Of a stretch of 64,000 nucleotides of DNA, positions 42,490 to 53,420 are shown one piece after another. A program made the translations under genes and the position numbers. Origin of the DNA: Siderastrea radians (Eukaryota; Cnidaria; Anthozoa; Scleractinia; Rhizangiidae); NCBI GenBank assembly GCA_964017195.1, contig OZ024888.1:13848701-13912700 (forward strand), read 5' to 3'. Positions within the stretch are counted from its first letter, which is position 1. Each line of letters begins with the position of its first letter. The notes beneath the pieces are model-generated. The model searched no databases. It was not told where the DNA came from and worked only from the letters and a program-made list of their open reading frames with translations.

Positions 42490-43145
42490 AGGTCGGCACA
42501 CACGAGGGGACTAGTCCCTGCGACTGGTCCCTGCGACTGGTCCCCTGTAGTGTGTACACGAAGGAAATAGTTGCGGGGACAAGTCCCTTGAAGGATTTAA
42601 TTTAGGGCGCTTTAACTAAAATTCGCCGAAATGTGGAGACGAAAAATAAAGCGATCCTCAACAGTGAAACCGAATTTACTAGATTAACCACAAAACATTA
42701 AGATAAATCAACTACAAACCGGTTCATACCTCGTACGATCTATCAGTGTTTGTCATTTGCAATTTCGGTAAAGTTTTTTCTCCAGTGTCCTGTATTGCTG
42801 GCACAGAAGCGTAAAAAGACAACTGTTCGATCAAGACTCCCAATACAGACAAGGTCAACTGGAAAAAAGTAAAAGATCCGATGAAATATTTTCATTTGGC
42901 TGCAGGGACTTGTCCCACGAACAGTACACACGAAGGGACCAAGCATAGTTTGTGGGACTAGTCCCCGGGACTAGTCCCACGAATTCAAACTTGTTTGAAT
43001 TCGTGGGACTAGTCGCAGGGACCAAATTTTGGTCCCTGCGACTACATTTTTGACTAAAATGGGTAGTGCACACGAAGGGAATTGGTCCCCGGGACTAGTC
43101 GTAGGGACCAGTCGCAGGGACTAGTCGCCTCGTGTGTGCCGACCT
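42490..43145. mobile_element. TTA-flanked TIR element, 656 bp
   Basis: The left end AGGTCGGCACACACGAGG and right end CCTCGTGTGTGCCGACCT are flanked by TTA on both sides (42487-42489 and 43146-43148), the signature of PIF/Harbinger insertions. Subterminal regions are packed with GGGACTAGTCCC and CCCTGCGACTGGTCC motifs in both orientations. No transposase. It interrupts an older repeat. Confidence 0.85.
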
Positions 43146-43606
43146 TTAGTCCAAAGTGGGTTTGAAAAACTCGGAAACATAAAATCTAAATGAAATCGTG
43201 ACAACTTTGTTGATCGAGATATGGTTTTCCATTAAAAGCACTGTGTGGTTATATTTCTGATAGATAGCTGGAAAATAGCTAGTCTGGGATAGGGTAAGAA
43301 TTTTTGTCATCCAGTCTAGAAAAGGGTTGCAAAAAGGACCTGAACGTGGTCTGGTATAGGTCAAGGGTTTCAGTGTCTCAGCGGCCCACCCCCACCAAAC
43401 TTTTCTGAGTAGCCCCCCCCCCATCCCCGGAGGGGTTACGATCCGGTTTATGACCTTGCTTTAAAGCCTTTGCAGCTCACTATTTACTGTTTAACCCCGG
43501 TAAAGGTAAGAAGGAATTCCTAAGAACTGGTTTGAATCAGCCCCGTTGGAGGCATGTCGTGTCCCAGCTACGGACGTATTAATTATAATCAAGAGTTAAA
43601 ATAATG
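43146..43606. repeat. GGGTATG-type dispersed repeat, right half
   Basis: Continuation of the repeat left of 42490: CTAGTCTGGGATAGGGT, TCTAGAAAAGGGT, GTCTGGTATAGG, and a C/G-run at 43385-43432. The last bases up to 43606 include the left target duplication AAAATAATG of the next element. Confidence 0.45.
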
Positions 43607-43939
43607 TACCCTGCTAGCAGAGGTTTTTTTTATCTTGCCGCTTTTTTTTTCGCAGTCTTTTTACGGCTGTTGTTACCCATGTTGTTTTCTTCCACCTCGA
43701 GAAAAACCTCTGCCACAATACGATTCCTTTCCCTGTTGAGCATACTCTGTCGTTACTATAGAAACGACTAACTTAAAACACGTGTCTTGTCTGTGATTGG
43801 CCAAATGATAACCCGCCTGTCAGTCAAACTACACAGCGCAGGAGAGGTTGGCCTTTCACAGACAAGACAACGGTAAAGGCAGCCGTAAAAAGACTACGAA
43901 AAAAAAGGGGCAAGATAAAAAACCTCTGCTAGCAGGGTA
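43607..43939. mobile_element. 333 bp MITE with perfect 9-bp target duplication
   Basis: Starts TACCCTGCTAGCAGAGGTTT and ends AAACCTCTGCTAGCAGGGTA; both flanks are AAAATAATG (43598-43606 and 43940-43948). Inverted similarity continues through TATCTTGCC, AGTCTTTTTACGGCTG and CTTGTCTGTGA. A 9-bp duplication suggests a Mutator-type non-autonomous element. Confidence 0.88.
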
Positions 43940-43948
43940 AAAATAATG

Positions 43949-44429
43949 AAGTGTTACTCGGAAACTGAGTAGCCAAAAAATTGGCAAAAAAAAGTAAACG
44001 CTTCATCCATGTTTCGTTCGGAGACTCTGTTTTGGAATTTTAAACAACGACAGGGAATTCAGTTTATTCCTTTTTTTGCGCATATCAGAAATCAGTGTTG
44101 CTATTTAGATTCCAAGTGGAATGTCCAGAGTTTTGAGACAAATGGTAAACCACCCAGTTCTCCTGTTTACAGCCTCACTGGTTTGTTTTGCTTACTAAGT
44201 AGCTCAGAAAGCAACACTTTATTGTAGCTGGACAAATAGGGTGTGTAACAGGACAGATGTCTTTTGATCCATTTTGGTTGTTTCAATTTCAAGATTGGGG
44301 TTCGTTTGTTGTGTAAAAACGACAACAATCTTTCGTGCGAAACTTGCGCTTTTAAAGGGGTCAGGATTCTCGTTAAGTCAAAACTAAGCGCGCTTACCCA
44401 TACGTACAATGGTCTTAGAATTCATGGAG
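43949..44429. other. Gene-less spacer
   Basis: Sequence between two 9-bp-duplication elements. No family recognised in the short frames on either strand. Confidence 0.35.
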
Positions 44430-44519
44430 GAAAATAGGGGTTGTTCCGAAAATGTGGGGTTGGGGTGCGGACTGCGGGGTGCGGGGTGCGGACTGCGGGT
44501 CATAAAAAAAAAAACGAAA

Positions 44520-44605
44520 AATGGAAATTAAAAACCAAATAAATAACAAACCAATAAATAAATAAACAAACAAACAAACAAACAAATAAATAAATAAATA
44601 AATAG
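44520..44605. repeat. (AAAT/AAAC)n microsatellite
   Basis: Tetranucleotide tract in the left arm of foldback 3, mirrored by a (TTTA/TTTG)n tract at 46320-46395 in the right arm. Confidence 0.85.
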
Positions 44606-44704
44606 GCAGCGTCTAAATACCCGGCAGCCGAGTACGGATCATGACTAAATACCCAGCAGTCCGACCTTTCGAAGGATTTCGACGGAAAGGCTTTTTCTAA
44701 CGTT

Positions 44705-44947
44705 TTGAAAGTATTCTATATTTGTTTAGAATTGCCAAGCGATTCAGAAAAGTATTTTGGTTTTGTAGTTGACGAGTTTTCTGCGCTTATGCATACTACA
44801 AAATGCGATGTTTGCGACACAGATTTTATTTGTGGCTACATCCGCCAGTCAGAACGCACAGAACTTGGACGGAATTTCTCATCCAAACGTCCTGGGAACA
44901 TCCGAAGTTTGTTAAGAATTATTAAGCGATTCAAAAGACCAATTTAG
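44705..44947 (+). CDS. ORF across first tandem units, left arm of foldback 3
   Basis: An open frame that begins before the indicated start reads FDGKAFSNVLKVFYICLELP then SDSEKYFGFVVDEFSALMHT. The other arm (46009-46257, minus) has the matching frame with FVVDKFSALAHTAKCDVCDT. Later tandem units read a related pattern (LPSDSKDRFGFVAGEFSELE on the minus-equivalent arm). The amino-acid pattern persists between units better than expected for random frames, suggesting a captured and amplified exon. Family unknown. Confidence 0.3.
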   Translation: MKVFYICLELPSDSEKYFGFVVDEFSALMHTTKCDVCDTDFICGYIRQSERTELGRNFSSKRPGNIRSLLRIIKRFKRPI

Positions 44948-46008
44948 TTTTGTAGCTGACGAATTTTGTGAGCTTGTGCATACTAATGAAATCGCTATGT
45001 TCGCGACACTTTTTGTGACTAGATCCGCCAGGCCTGCCAGACCCGCCAGTCAAAAACACATTCAAATGTCGTGGGAGTATTGGAAGTTTGTTTAGAATTA
45101 CCAAGCGATTCAAAAGACCGATTTGGTTTTGTAGCTGGGGAATTTTCCGAGCTTGAGCATACTAGAAAATCGCTAGCTTGCTTGATCCCTGTCTGACCCG
45201 AGCCGTTACGCAACCAAAGTGAAAATTGTCACGGATGCTGCCAGAGTTGCTATCCAGTGAAACTTTATTTCAGTAATTTGAAAACTGACTGTCAAGCATC
45301 TGAGCTGTGAACTGCGGAGTATTTACCATTTCTGGTTTCCGACAACAACTACAACAATTAGCTTTATTTGCGTGACTATAAGTTATTACAGTATTGCAAT
45401 TGCATACAACTTAACAAAAAGAAATAATAATGTAATAAGGAGATATAAACAATCAAGTTACAGTCTGAATTGATAATAAATTATTGCGCAAATTTTAGCA
45501 TGATAGAATGAATCTCATCAATGGAATCTTAACAAAATAATTATCAGAATTCATTAATTCTTTTGTAGCTTTCAATGTAGATAATTGTTTTACATTTGGT
45601 AGCTTGTACCCTATTTTCCTGTATTAAAGGTCTGTCTCTAAAAATTCGGAGAATTATCCAGGTTTTAGATAGAGTCCGTGACAATTGTCACTACACTATG
45701 GTTGCGTGACGGCTCGATAGCAAGCTAGCGATTTTCTAGTATGCTCAAGCTCGGAAAATTCCCCAGCAACAACACCAAATTGGTCTTTTAAATCACTTGG
45801 TAATTCTAAACAAACTTCCAATACTCCCACGACGTTTGAATGAAAAATTATGTCTAAATTCTGCGTGTTTTTGACTGGCGGGTCTGGCAGGCCTGGCGGA
45901 TCAGGTCACAAAAAGTGTCGCGAACATAGCGATTTGATTAGTATGCACAAGCTCACAAAATTCGTCAGCTACAAAACTAAATTAGTCTTTTGAATCGCTT
46001 GATAATTC

Positions 46009-46257
46009 TTAACAAACTTCGAATGCTCCCAGGACGTTTGGATGAGAAATTCCGCCCAACTTCTGTGCGTTCTGACTGGCGGGTGTAGCCACAAAAAAAT
46101 TCCAAGTGTCGCAAACATCACATTTTGCAGTATGCGCAAGCGCGGAAAACTTGTCAACTACAAAACCAAAATACTTTTCTGAATCGCTTGGCAATTCTAA
46201 ACAAATATAGAATACTTTCAAAACGTTAGAAAAAGCCTTTCCGTCGAAATCCTTCAA
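46009..46257 (-). CDS. Matching ORF, right arm of foldback 3
   Basis: Inverted counterpart of 44705-44947, open for 82 codons from a non-ATG-limited frame. It shares KVFYICLELPSDSEKYFGFV with the left arm and then diverges by a short insertion near 46098. Confidence 0.3.
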   Translation of the reverse strand: MKDFDGKAFSNVLKVFYICLELPSDSEKYFGFVVDKFSALAHTAKCDVCDTWNFFVATPASQNAQKLGGISHPNVLGAFEVC

Positions 46258-46521
46258 AAATTTCGGACTGCTGGGTAATTAGTCATGATCCGTACTCGGC
46301 TGCCGGGTATCTAGACGCTGCCTATTTATTTATTTATTTAATTTGTTTGTTTGTTTATTTATTTATTGGTTTATTATTTATTTATTTTTTAATTTTCATT
46401 TCTCGTTCTTTTTTTTAAATGACACCGCACCCCGCAGTCCGCACCCCGCAGTCCGCACCCCGCAGTCCGCACCCCGCAGTCCGCACCCCGACCCCGCGTT
46501 TTCGGAACAACCGAAAATAGG

Positions 46522-48750
46522 AAACGGACTCTCGCCTCCCAGTCTCTTCTCGTTTTTTGCTCGCCTCTCAATTTTTTTTGTTCGCACGCCACTATCTGAA
46601 CGCCTGGAACAGGCTACTGAACCATTCGATCAACACTTCCAACAAGTTATTTGTATTTATATTTGCTCGATTCAATTACGCAGATAATCAACAAAACAAC
46701 AACGACAACAACAACTAAAATCTAAAGACTAAGAGTACATGAAGAAAATGTTAACTGATATCTGCATAATTAGGCCAGAACATTAAAGTTCCTTATAAAA
46801 ATAAACTGACTGATAGGAAAAATCGATTTAAGATGTAAACTATACTGAAAATATATCAATATCTAAATTATTTTAACCAAAAATTACTTCTATAAAATCC
46901 ATGCTTAGCATTTATTCACTAAAAAATATACAACAACCTATAAAATTAATCCCTATTCAGTGAGTTAAATTTAGTGATATAAAATTCTTTAACCTTTTTA
47001 TTACGCAAGGATAATTGTTCAAAATTTTTTTAATCGAGTCCTGCGGCGGGCCAGCGCGGGAGAAAAAGTAGTTTGTTTTTATGACCAAACGCCATGATAA
47101 CCATGTCAGTCACGTGACTCAAACGCCTCTGAGTAACTAACTCAAAGGATCTAAAATGGTCAAAACACGCCGACGTAAGTTATCGGCACTAAAACAATCC
47201 GACAGCTTGCGGCGCACCTAAAGCACACACTGTAGCAAAGAAAAACAAAGATATTCTCCATGCTTTATTAATTCTTGAGTAGGTGTCTTCGCATTTGGTC
47301 ACCTCATTTTATTTACACACAAAGGCTGGTTTTCACTAGGGCATAAGCATGAGCACAAGACAAGTATGGTATTCTGCGCGTGCTTATGTCCTTACGCTTA
47401 TGTCGCCGGTGTTCTCACTCGCTTATGCTTGTCTTATGCTTATGTTTGTGCTTATGCTTATCTTATACTTTGTCCTAGTGAAAACCAGCTTTAACAGCAC
47501 ATGAAGCGGTAAAAGGGGGCCCTGCAGGATTACCATAAAACACAAACTACAGGAAGCGTCCTAGGTAGAAGTCTACAGTAAACCTTGCAGGTCAACCCTA
47601 GAGAGACTATACATATATAGAAAGATGAACTCTGTTTTGGCAGGATGGCCCATTCAGCAACAAGGCTGCTATTCAGAGGGGTCGTGCACATTCTTAATAC
47701 TAGAAACGATAGACAGAAAATGAGTTACAAAAACTATGAAACGTGTTTACAATATTACGATGAATATAGTAACAAACAACTGTAAATAAAAAAATACAAT
47801 GAAAAACTAACCACTACAAATATCCATCAAATAGTAACTCAAAGGCTGTATGCATTATAAGCAATTAGTAGAGTTACGCTACAAAACACTGTTCGAACTA
47901 AATGGTTTCGAATTTAACGAATATTTTAAACCGAGCAGATAAATGGACAGATCAAAACTTGTGACATGTCAGTGGCGTATCTAGGGAAGGCTCAGGTGGA
48001 ACCGCGCCTCCATCCCAGTCATTCATATCTGCGCTTGTCTATTTTTTTGTGTTATAATCAAATCCATTCAAGTTCAAATGAATAAGAGGAAAGAGACGGC
48101 CTAGACCAGTCGACCAAGGTTACCGGGAAATCTTTTAAATTAGCTAAAACTGAGCCCCTGCGAATGCAGCCGCCTTTCATCACTTCAGGCCGATAGGAGA
48201 GTTCGCGTCGCTGATCTTTAATTCTTTGGCTTATGAAGTATCAAGAACAAGACGCCATTTGGTCCCCTTCCATCGAACTTCCTGGATCTCCCCTGCAAAT
48301 ATTCTTTCTTCCTAAGAATCATAAAACCAAGCCGGAACCTCACTCAGCGAACCACGTAGCCAAAGCTGCAAGTCTTAAGATTTTTAAAGTGCGTTCAAAA
48401 TCTCATGTGAAAATCGATCAAATATTTATTCTTAATCCGTACGCTGCGAATACGTTTATCCAATGGAAACTTTTACGAGTTTCACTTAATCGACATTACC
48501 GTCTACTTTGTTTCCACCTGTACTGTCTAAATGTTAAACTTCAGTTTTTGTGTTATTTCTATTCGGATAAGACTCGACGATTGTTTCTCCTCCTTTGTTT
48601 TTAATACGAAAAAGGTTAATACGTAAACTATAATTATATTTGAAATAAGAACACTCACATTATTTCTCTTCTACTATTCGCTTTATAACTTGGCCAAATA
48701 GTCAAGGTGGAATTTTTTTCCAAGTGCACTCTTATGAGACACTTCTCGCT
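46522..48750. other. Gene-less stretch with one MITE
   Basis: 46587-46616 (CTGGAACAGGCTACT region) is an inverted relative of 51228-51256. The MITE at 47322-47492 is the only clear element. A plus-strand ORF at 48233-48604 has no recognisable domain. The 3' end abuts the zinc-finger gene that follows on the minus strand. Confidence 0.4.
47322..47492. mobile_element. 171 bp TIR MITE
   Basis: GGCTGGTTTTCACTAGG faces CCTAGTGAAAACCAGC. The interior repeats CTTATGCTTATG/CATAAGC motifs in both orientations. Target duplication uncertain (CAA against TAA). Confidence 0.7.
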
Positions 48751-50211
48751 CTAAAACACATGGCACAAGTCATATAGTCCTAACGTTTCCTGTTTCATTT
48801 CTCTAACGTCACACAATAGTTCATAAATGCTGTAGGAATTGTCTGGCTGTTCGTGCTTGATGGGCGTCTTCTTACCGTGTGTCCTTTTATGTACCTTTAA
48901 ACTAACCGCGTGAGTAAAACACTTGCCACACTGATCGCATTTAAAAGGTTTCCCTCCACTGTGTGTACTTTGATGTGCCCTTAGACTACCTGCTTGCGAA
49001 AAGCATTTACCACACTGATTGCATTTTAAGGGTTTCTCTCCGCCGTGTGTTCTTTCATGTCGCTTTAGATTACCTCCTTGAGAAAAGCATTTACCACACT
49101 GATCGCACTTAAAGGGTTTCTCTCCACTGTGAGTTCTTTTGTGTATCGTTAGAGAAATTGCTTGAGAAAAGCATTTACCGCACTGATCGCATCCAAACGG
49201 TTTCTCTCCGCTGTGTGTTCTTTCATGCAACTTTAGATTACTTGCCACAGAAAAGCATTTATCACACTTCTTGCATTTAAAGGGTTTCTCTCCACTATGT
49301 ATTCTCTTATGTGTCTTTAGAGTACTTGCTTGAGAAAAGGATTTACCACATTGACCGCATTCAAAATGTTTTTCTCCAATGTGCATTCTTTTAGGTATCT
49401 TTAGACTCCTTGCTCGCGAAGAGCATTTACCACACTCGTCGCATTCAAAAGGTTTCTTTCCACTGTGCGTTCTTTCATGTTGCTTTACAGTGCTTACTTG
49501 AGAAAAGCATTTACCACACTGATCACATTTAAAAGCTTTCTCTCCACTGTGTGTTCGCTTATGATACTTTAGGCTTCCTGATCCACTGAAACACTTGCCA
49601 CAATGATCACATTCAAAAGGTTTCTCTCCACTGTGGGTTCTTTGATGCGCCTTTAGATTACCTGCTTGCGAAAAGCATTTACCGCACTTATCACATTGAA
49701 AAGGTTTCTCTCCACTATGTGTTTGCTTATGATACTTTAGGGTTCCTGATACACGGAAACATTTTCCACAATGATCACATTCAAAAGGTTTCTCTCCACT
49801 GTGGGTTCTTTGATGTGTCCTTAGATGACTTGCTTGCGAAAAGCATTTACCACACTGATCGCACTCAAAAGGTTTCTCTCCACTGTGTATTCGCTTATGA
49901 TTCTTTAGACTTCCTAATCGAGAGAAACGTTTGCCACAATGATCACATTTAAAAGGTTTCTCTTCACTGTGCGTTCCGCTTTTATGTACGTTTAGATTAC
50001 CTGCTTGCAAAAAACATTTACCACACTGGTCACACTGAAAGACTTTTTCTCCACTGTGTATTCTCTTTTGATCCTTGCCATCCTGCTCACTTTCAACATG
50101 ATTCCTTCTATTCTTTTTCTTACATTGTAGATTTTCTGAATTCTTCTCGGAGTAAGTTGTTTTTTGTTCCTTCAGATTGCTCGTAACGTCCTCTGTATAA
50201 TTTGCTGCCAT
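48751..50211 (-). CDS. C2H2 zinc-finger protein, 486 aa
   Basis: Probable DNA-binding nuclear protein. The N-terminus (residues 1-55) is polar and charged with a degenerate finger remnant. Fourteen consecutive 28-residue units follow. Thirteen have the full C2H2 set, although unit 1 has an H-x4-H spacing (VHKSGTH) and one linker is HSEEK. One central unit (ECGKCSSRARSLKIPKRMH) has lost its first His and the core Phe. The tail (PIKHEQPDNSYSIYELLCDV) matches the gene at 25518-26696, showing common descent. Different residues at the base-contacting helix positions imply different DNA targets. A splice-acceptor-like TTCTCTCTTCAG lies 50 bp before the ATG (exon start 50262). No effector domain recognised. 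Confidence 0.92.
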   Translation of the reverse strand: MAANYTEDVTSNLKEQKTTYSEKNSENLQCKKKNRRNHVESEQDGKDQKRIHSGEKVFQCDQCGKCFLQAGNLNVHKSGTHSEEKPFKCDHCGKRFSRLGSLKNHKRIHSGEKPFECDQCGKCFSQASHLRTHQRTHSGEKPFECDHCGKCFRVSGTLKYHKQTHSGEKPFQCDKCGKCFSQAGNLKAHQRTHSGEKPFECDHCGKCFSGSGSLKYHKRTHSGEKAFKCDQCGKCFSQVSTVKQHERTHSGKKPFECDECGKCSSRARSLKIPKRMHIGEKHFECGQCGKSFSQASTLKTHKRIHSGEKPFKCKKCDKCFSVASNLKLHERTHSGEKPFGCDQCGKCFSQAISLTIHKRTHSGEKPFKCDQCGKCFSQGGNLKRHERTHGGEKPLKCNQCGKCFSQAGSLRAHQSTHSGGKPFKCDQCGKCFTHAVSLKVHKRTHGKKTPIKHEQPDNSYSIYELLCDVREMKQETLGLYDLCHVF

Positions 50212-50261
50212 TGTTCAAATTTGTAGATAAGAAGTGATCATAAATGGTAAGTGTTCCCTCA

Positions 50262-50285
50262 GCCTGAAGAGAGAAAACGATTTCT
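50262..50285 (-). other. Probable 3' splice site in zinc-finger 5' UTR
   Basis: The minus strand reads CGTTTTCTCTCTTCAG and then the exon. Position relative to the ATG is similar to the paralogue at 26741. Confidence 0.6.
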
Positions 50286-50863
50286 CTACTTGACTTGGAA
50301 AAAATGTAAAGATGTAAAAACCATTGCTATTCAATAAACGTTCCACTTATGTACCTCATCTAAGCGCCTACAGGCAGAGACTTACAACCACTGTCAGAGT
50401 AGTTAGGAAGCTTGTGAAAAGATAGACTATCACAGACGTCCAAAAAAAAGAAAACGGTTTCACCCGCTCCCCCCCCCCCCCACCCTTCTGTCAGACTCCC
50501 AGGAACGTCTGACTCATGTGAGTGCAATCGTTGAATTTAAATCCCAACTTTGAGATGAAGGAAGGAGAAGGAAGCTACAAAGGAAGGCATAATTTTGAAA
50601 CTTCCCAATAACACCGAGGACGGATGTAGTTCAAGCTGTGCACAGCTACTACGTAACTGTGTCACTGAATAGCGCTGCGCACTATTACTAAATATAAATA
50701 GACCCCCTACATGACTTAGACAAAATTTGTAGCCAGCGCAAAGGCTTTGTATTATAATTAACGAGATTCGTTTTGGACATGAAAAATAGTGAGAACAGCA
50801 GTAAACGTCAAATGAACGATTTGTGAGCTTCAAGTATAATAAATAAAAGGCATTGCTACTTTA
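50286..50863. other. Gene-less spacer
   Basis: Only a C-run at 50468-50482 stands out. No upstream exon of the zinc-finger gene could be recognised, although one may lie here. Confidence 0.35.
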
Positions 50864-51110
50864 AGCCCCGGCCAAACGAGGATGAGAGTTGATAAGAGTT
50901 GAAACTCTCACTCTCGTTTGGCATGGAACTCTTATCCACTCTCATCGACTCTCATGCACTCTCATCGACTTTGAACGTGTTCAAATTTTTCATGAGAGTC
51001 GATGAGAGTTTTCTCTCGTTTGGCACGAGTTGATGAGAGTCGATGAGAGTTGACGACAACTCTCATAAGAGTCAACTCTTATCGACTCTCATCCTCGTTT
51101 GGCCGGGGCT
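50864..51110. mobile_element. TTA-flanked TIR MITE, 247 bp
   Basis: AGCCCCGGCCAAACGAGGAT faces ATCCTCGTTTGGCCGGGGCT, with TTA at 50861-50863 and 51111-51113. The inside is almost entirely GAGAGTCGATGAGAGTT/AACTCTCATCGACTCTC repeats in both orientations. A PIF/Harbinger-type non-autonomous element is likely. Confidence 0.88.
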
Positions 51111-53280
51111 TTACGGAGTGAAAACGGATTCAGAAAATCCAGATAATGGCTTAAAAAGACGCTAAATTGATAAGGGAAGAGGCCAGTGAAATCCGATCGT
51201 CAGTCTTTCATTTCCGATTTGCTCCCAAAATAGCCTGTTCCAGGCTCTCAGATAGTTGGGACGGCACCAAAATTAGAAGAGGAACGCAAAAATAAGACGC
51301 ACGGGATCTGAAAAAATGGGGGCGGTGGCGGGAAAGGGAAGGGAGAGTCTCTCCCCAGCCCCTTCGCTTTTTTCGCGCTCTTTTTCTCAATTCACGCTTT
51401 CCACACTATCTCGGAGCATGGAAGAGGCTACTCCCAAAAAAATATGCCAGAGGAAAAAGTAAACCGTTGATTTCATGTTGCGTGACTAGAATGCGTGCAT
51501 CGCTAGTCTAGAAAAGATTTGAAAATAGGTCCAAACCAAGAAATTTCCAAATGATCCAAAATATCTGCTGTTCGTGGCAAAGCAGAACAACTGACAACAG
51601 AGGGTCCCTAAATAACGTGAATTTTGTTTTTGCGTGGAAATCCTAATATTTTGCGTTTGAGTATAATTGTTAAAGAATAATATAGTACTCCATACTTTGA
51701 GAAAGAGCGACTTATTCCCGAACATTAGAAAAATGAGGCCATTTGCTCAGCGCTTTTAACATCCAAGTTCAATCATCCCCGCGGCTTTCCGGTATTTGAA
51801 TTAGCGCCATAAGGAGCATAAATATAAGCTCATCCTTTCTCGAAAAGAAAGGACAGGTTATTGCTTATTTTCTAAATGTAAAGAAGATCCTCGCAGTTAT
51901 TAAGTTATTCTTTACATTTATTTCTTCATTCCGCAGTTCAAATATATGAATTTCATATATTCATAATTTCACGTTTACTTTCTATTGCAATTCAAACCTA
52001 CTTTTTTCCTGGACGGCTTTAGCGCCCTGTTCTAAGTACTGCCGTTTCTAAGCTCAATTGTATACCGGTATGTTTGGGACGGACCACTCTGTATCAATTC
52101 AATTCTTTCCACTTTCACCAACATTTCAGTCGCCCCAAGGAATAATTCTCAGGTTTTCTCTTGAGCAATGAGCTGGGTATTTCAGCTTTTTGTGAAAAAG
52201 TACTGGAAAGCAACAAAGAAGTGCTCACCAATACTACTTCTCCATACAACATTCTCATATGAATCAGTTTGTTTGTCTGAGTCACAGCAGGGCTTGGAAA
52301 TTCGTTACGCAATTAGTGCGCAATTGACACTGGGCGTCACTTCTTGGTCGAGCGCGGTGCACGAGGAGCCTTGGGCCCGGTGCACCTATTTTACCACACT
52401 AAAAGTAAAGCGAGACAGCACCTGAGAACGAGGCATGGAACCTCTAATGCTGTGAAACCCTTTCCCCTGCTCTATCTTGGAGTATGCACAAACTTCCCAA
52501 TGCTACTGACGACGGTTTAACTCCAAGCTGCACACAGCTTGTTCATATTTGTTAACCCAATTGCGGTATCGAGATTCTGGCATCGTGTCTAACCAGGGTC
52601 AGATGTTTCCATATAACCGCGTTAGTAGTACAACGGGCCTGGGAGATGGACCAACGCTTTCTTGTTGTTACAAGTAAGTTTTGTCTCAGACAACAACAGC
52701 TTACCCCCATCGAAGAACTTACACAGTACCCCCCGGGCTGGGAAGGGATGCAAGCACTTCAAAGTCCGGAGGAGGTACTCCCATCTATAAGCTTTCTGGG
52801 ATTGCGCCGCTGATAAGGTAAGGCTTTGAGTGTTCCGGCGTCACATCCTCACCCAATACCTCACACCCCCCGGCCTCACTGAAGAAAGACAAACTTCGGC
52901 TACCCAGAGTCGATCTATTCAGGTTATATTATTAGCCTATGACGTCAGTGGCGTGACATCATCGGCTAACAGGATAAAAAGGCACTGACAAAAGGTCAAA
53001 AACGTTATTAAGACCCTAAAAGCTGATGAAGACATATGAAACTGTTCAAACATGTTCTGTAGACTGTTTATAAATATTGTTTGTTTTTCTTCCAAAACAG
53101 CGGAAGAAAAAAGAGAGAATGAAAAAAGCGGAGGGCTCCACTAGAAAAGGACGAAAAAACTGTGAGAATTTTGCTTTCTGTGTCTGCCTGATTAAAACTT
53201 TCATATATCTGCCTTGAAGACGAAGGGAAAGTTTATGTGCTTAATAAGGTCATCTAAACCACCCATAACCTGCTCCAATC
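51111..53280. other. Gene-less stretch
   Basis: Contains the CCTGTTCCAGGCTCTCAGAT repeat at 51228, a TATA-rich stretch at 51830-51960 and a TGACGTCAGTGGCGTGACATCA inverted motif split at 52938-52960. No gene family is recognised in the short ORFs. Confidence 0.4.
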
Positions 53281-53284
53281 TGAA

Positions 53285-53420
53285 CAAATAGCTCAGTCGG
53301 TAGAGCACTAGTGATGAAAATCCTGGGGTCGTGGGTCGAATTCCACCAAAGTCAAAGATTTTTTCTTTAACTTGTAAGGATTACAGGGCAATGCACAGTA
53401 GGATTATAAATTAAGTGGCT
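53285..53420 (+). mobile_element. tRNA-like SINE head or tRNA pseudogene
   Basis: A pol III A box (TAGCTCAGTCGGTAGAGCA, 53289-53307) with an intact GCTC/GAGC D stem, and a B box (GTGGGTCGAATTCC, 53331-53344) with GTGG/CCAC T-stem pairing. The anticodon stem does not pair well and there is no 3' acceptor partner, so it is not a working tRNA. A T-rich tail follows, as in tRNA-derived SINEs. Confidence 0.6.

Larger units (their letters stand above)
44439..46512. mobile_element. Foldback element 3, tandem-repeat arms, 9-bp duplication
   Basis: A 2074 bp palindrome flanked by identical GAAAATAGG (44430-44438 and 46513-46521). Tips GGTTGTTCCGAAAA and TTTTCGGAACAACC are followed by GGGGTGCGGACTGC repeats, an AAAC/AAAT microsatellite and GGCAGCGTCTA. 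Each arm then has three tandem units of about 185 bp containing GAATTRCCAAGCGATTCA, TTTTGTAG and ATCCGCCAG. The unpaired centre is about 45250-45700. Terminal inverted repeats built of tandem units plus a 9-bp duplication are the hallmark of Foldback elements. No transposase seen. Confidence 0.88.

Noticed and set aside
48233..48604. 123-codon plus-strand ORF downstream of the zinc-finger gene
   Set aside because: No domain, no splice or promoter context and AT-biased late composition; not enough to call a gene.
53019..53043. CTGATGA followed 8 bases later by GAAAC, a hammerhead-like core
   Set aside because: The 8 bases between cannot form a stem II and no stem I or III pairing is visible; likely chance.
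53285..53345. Functional tRNA gene
   Set aside because: A and B boxes and D/T stems are present but the anticodon stem and acceptor stem do not pair; called a SINE head or pseudogene.
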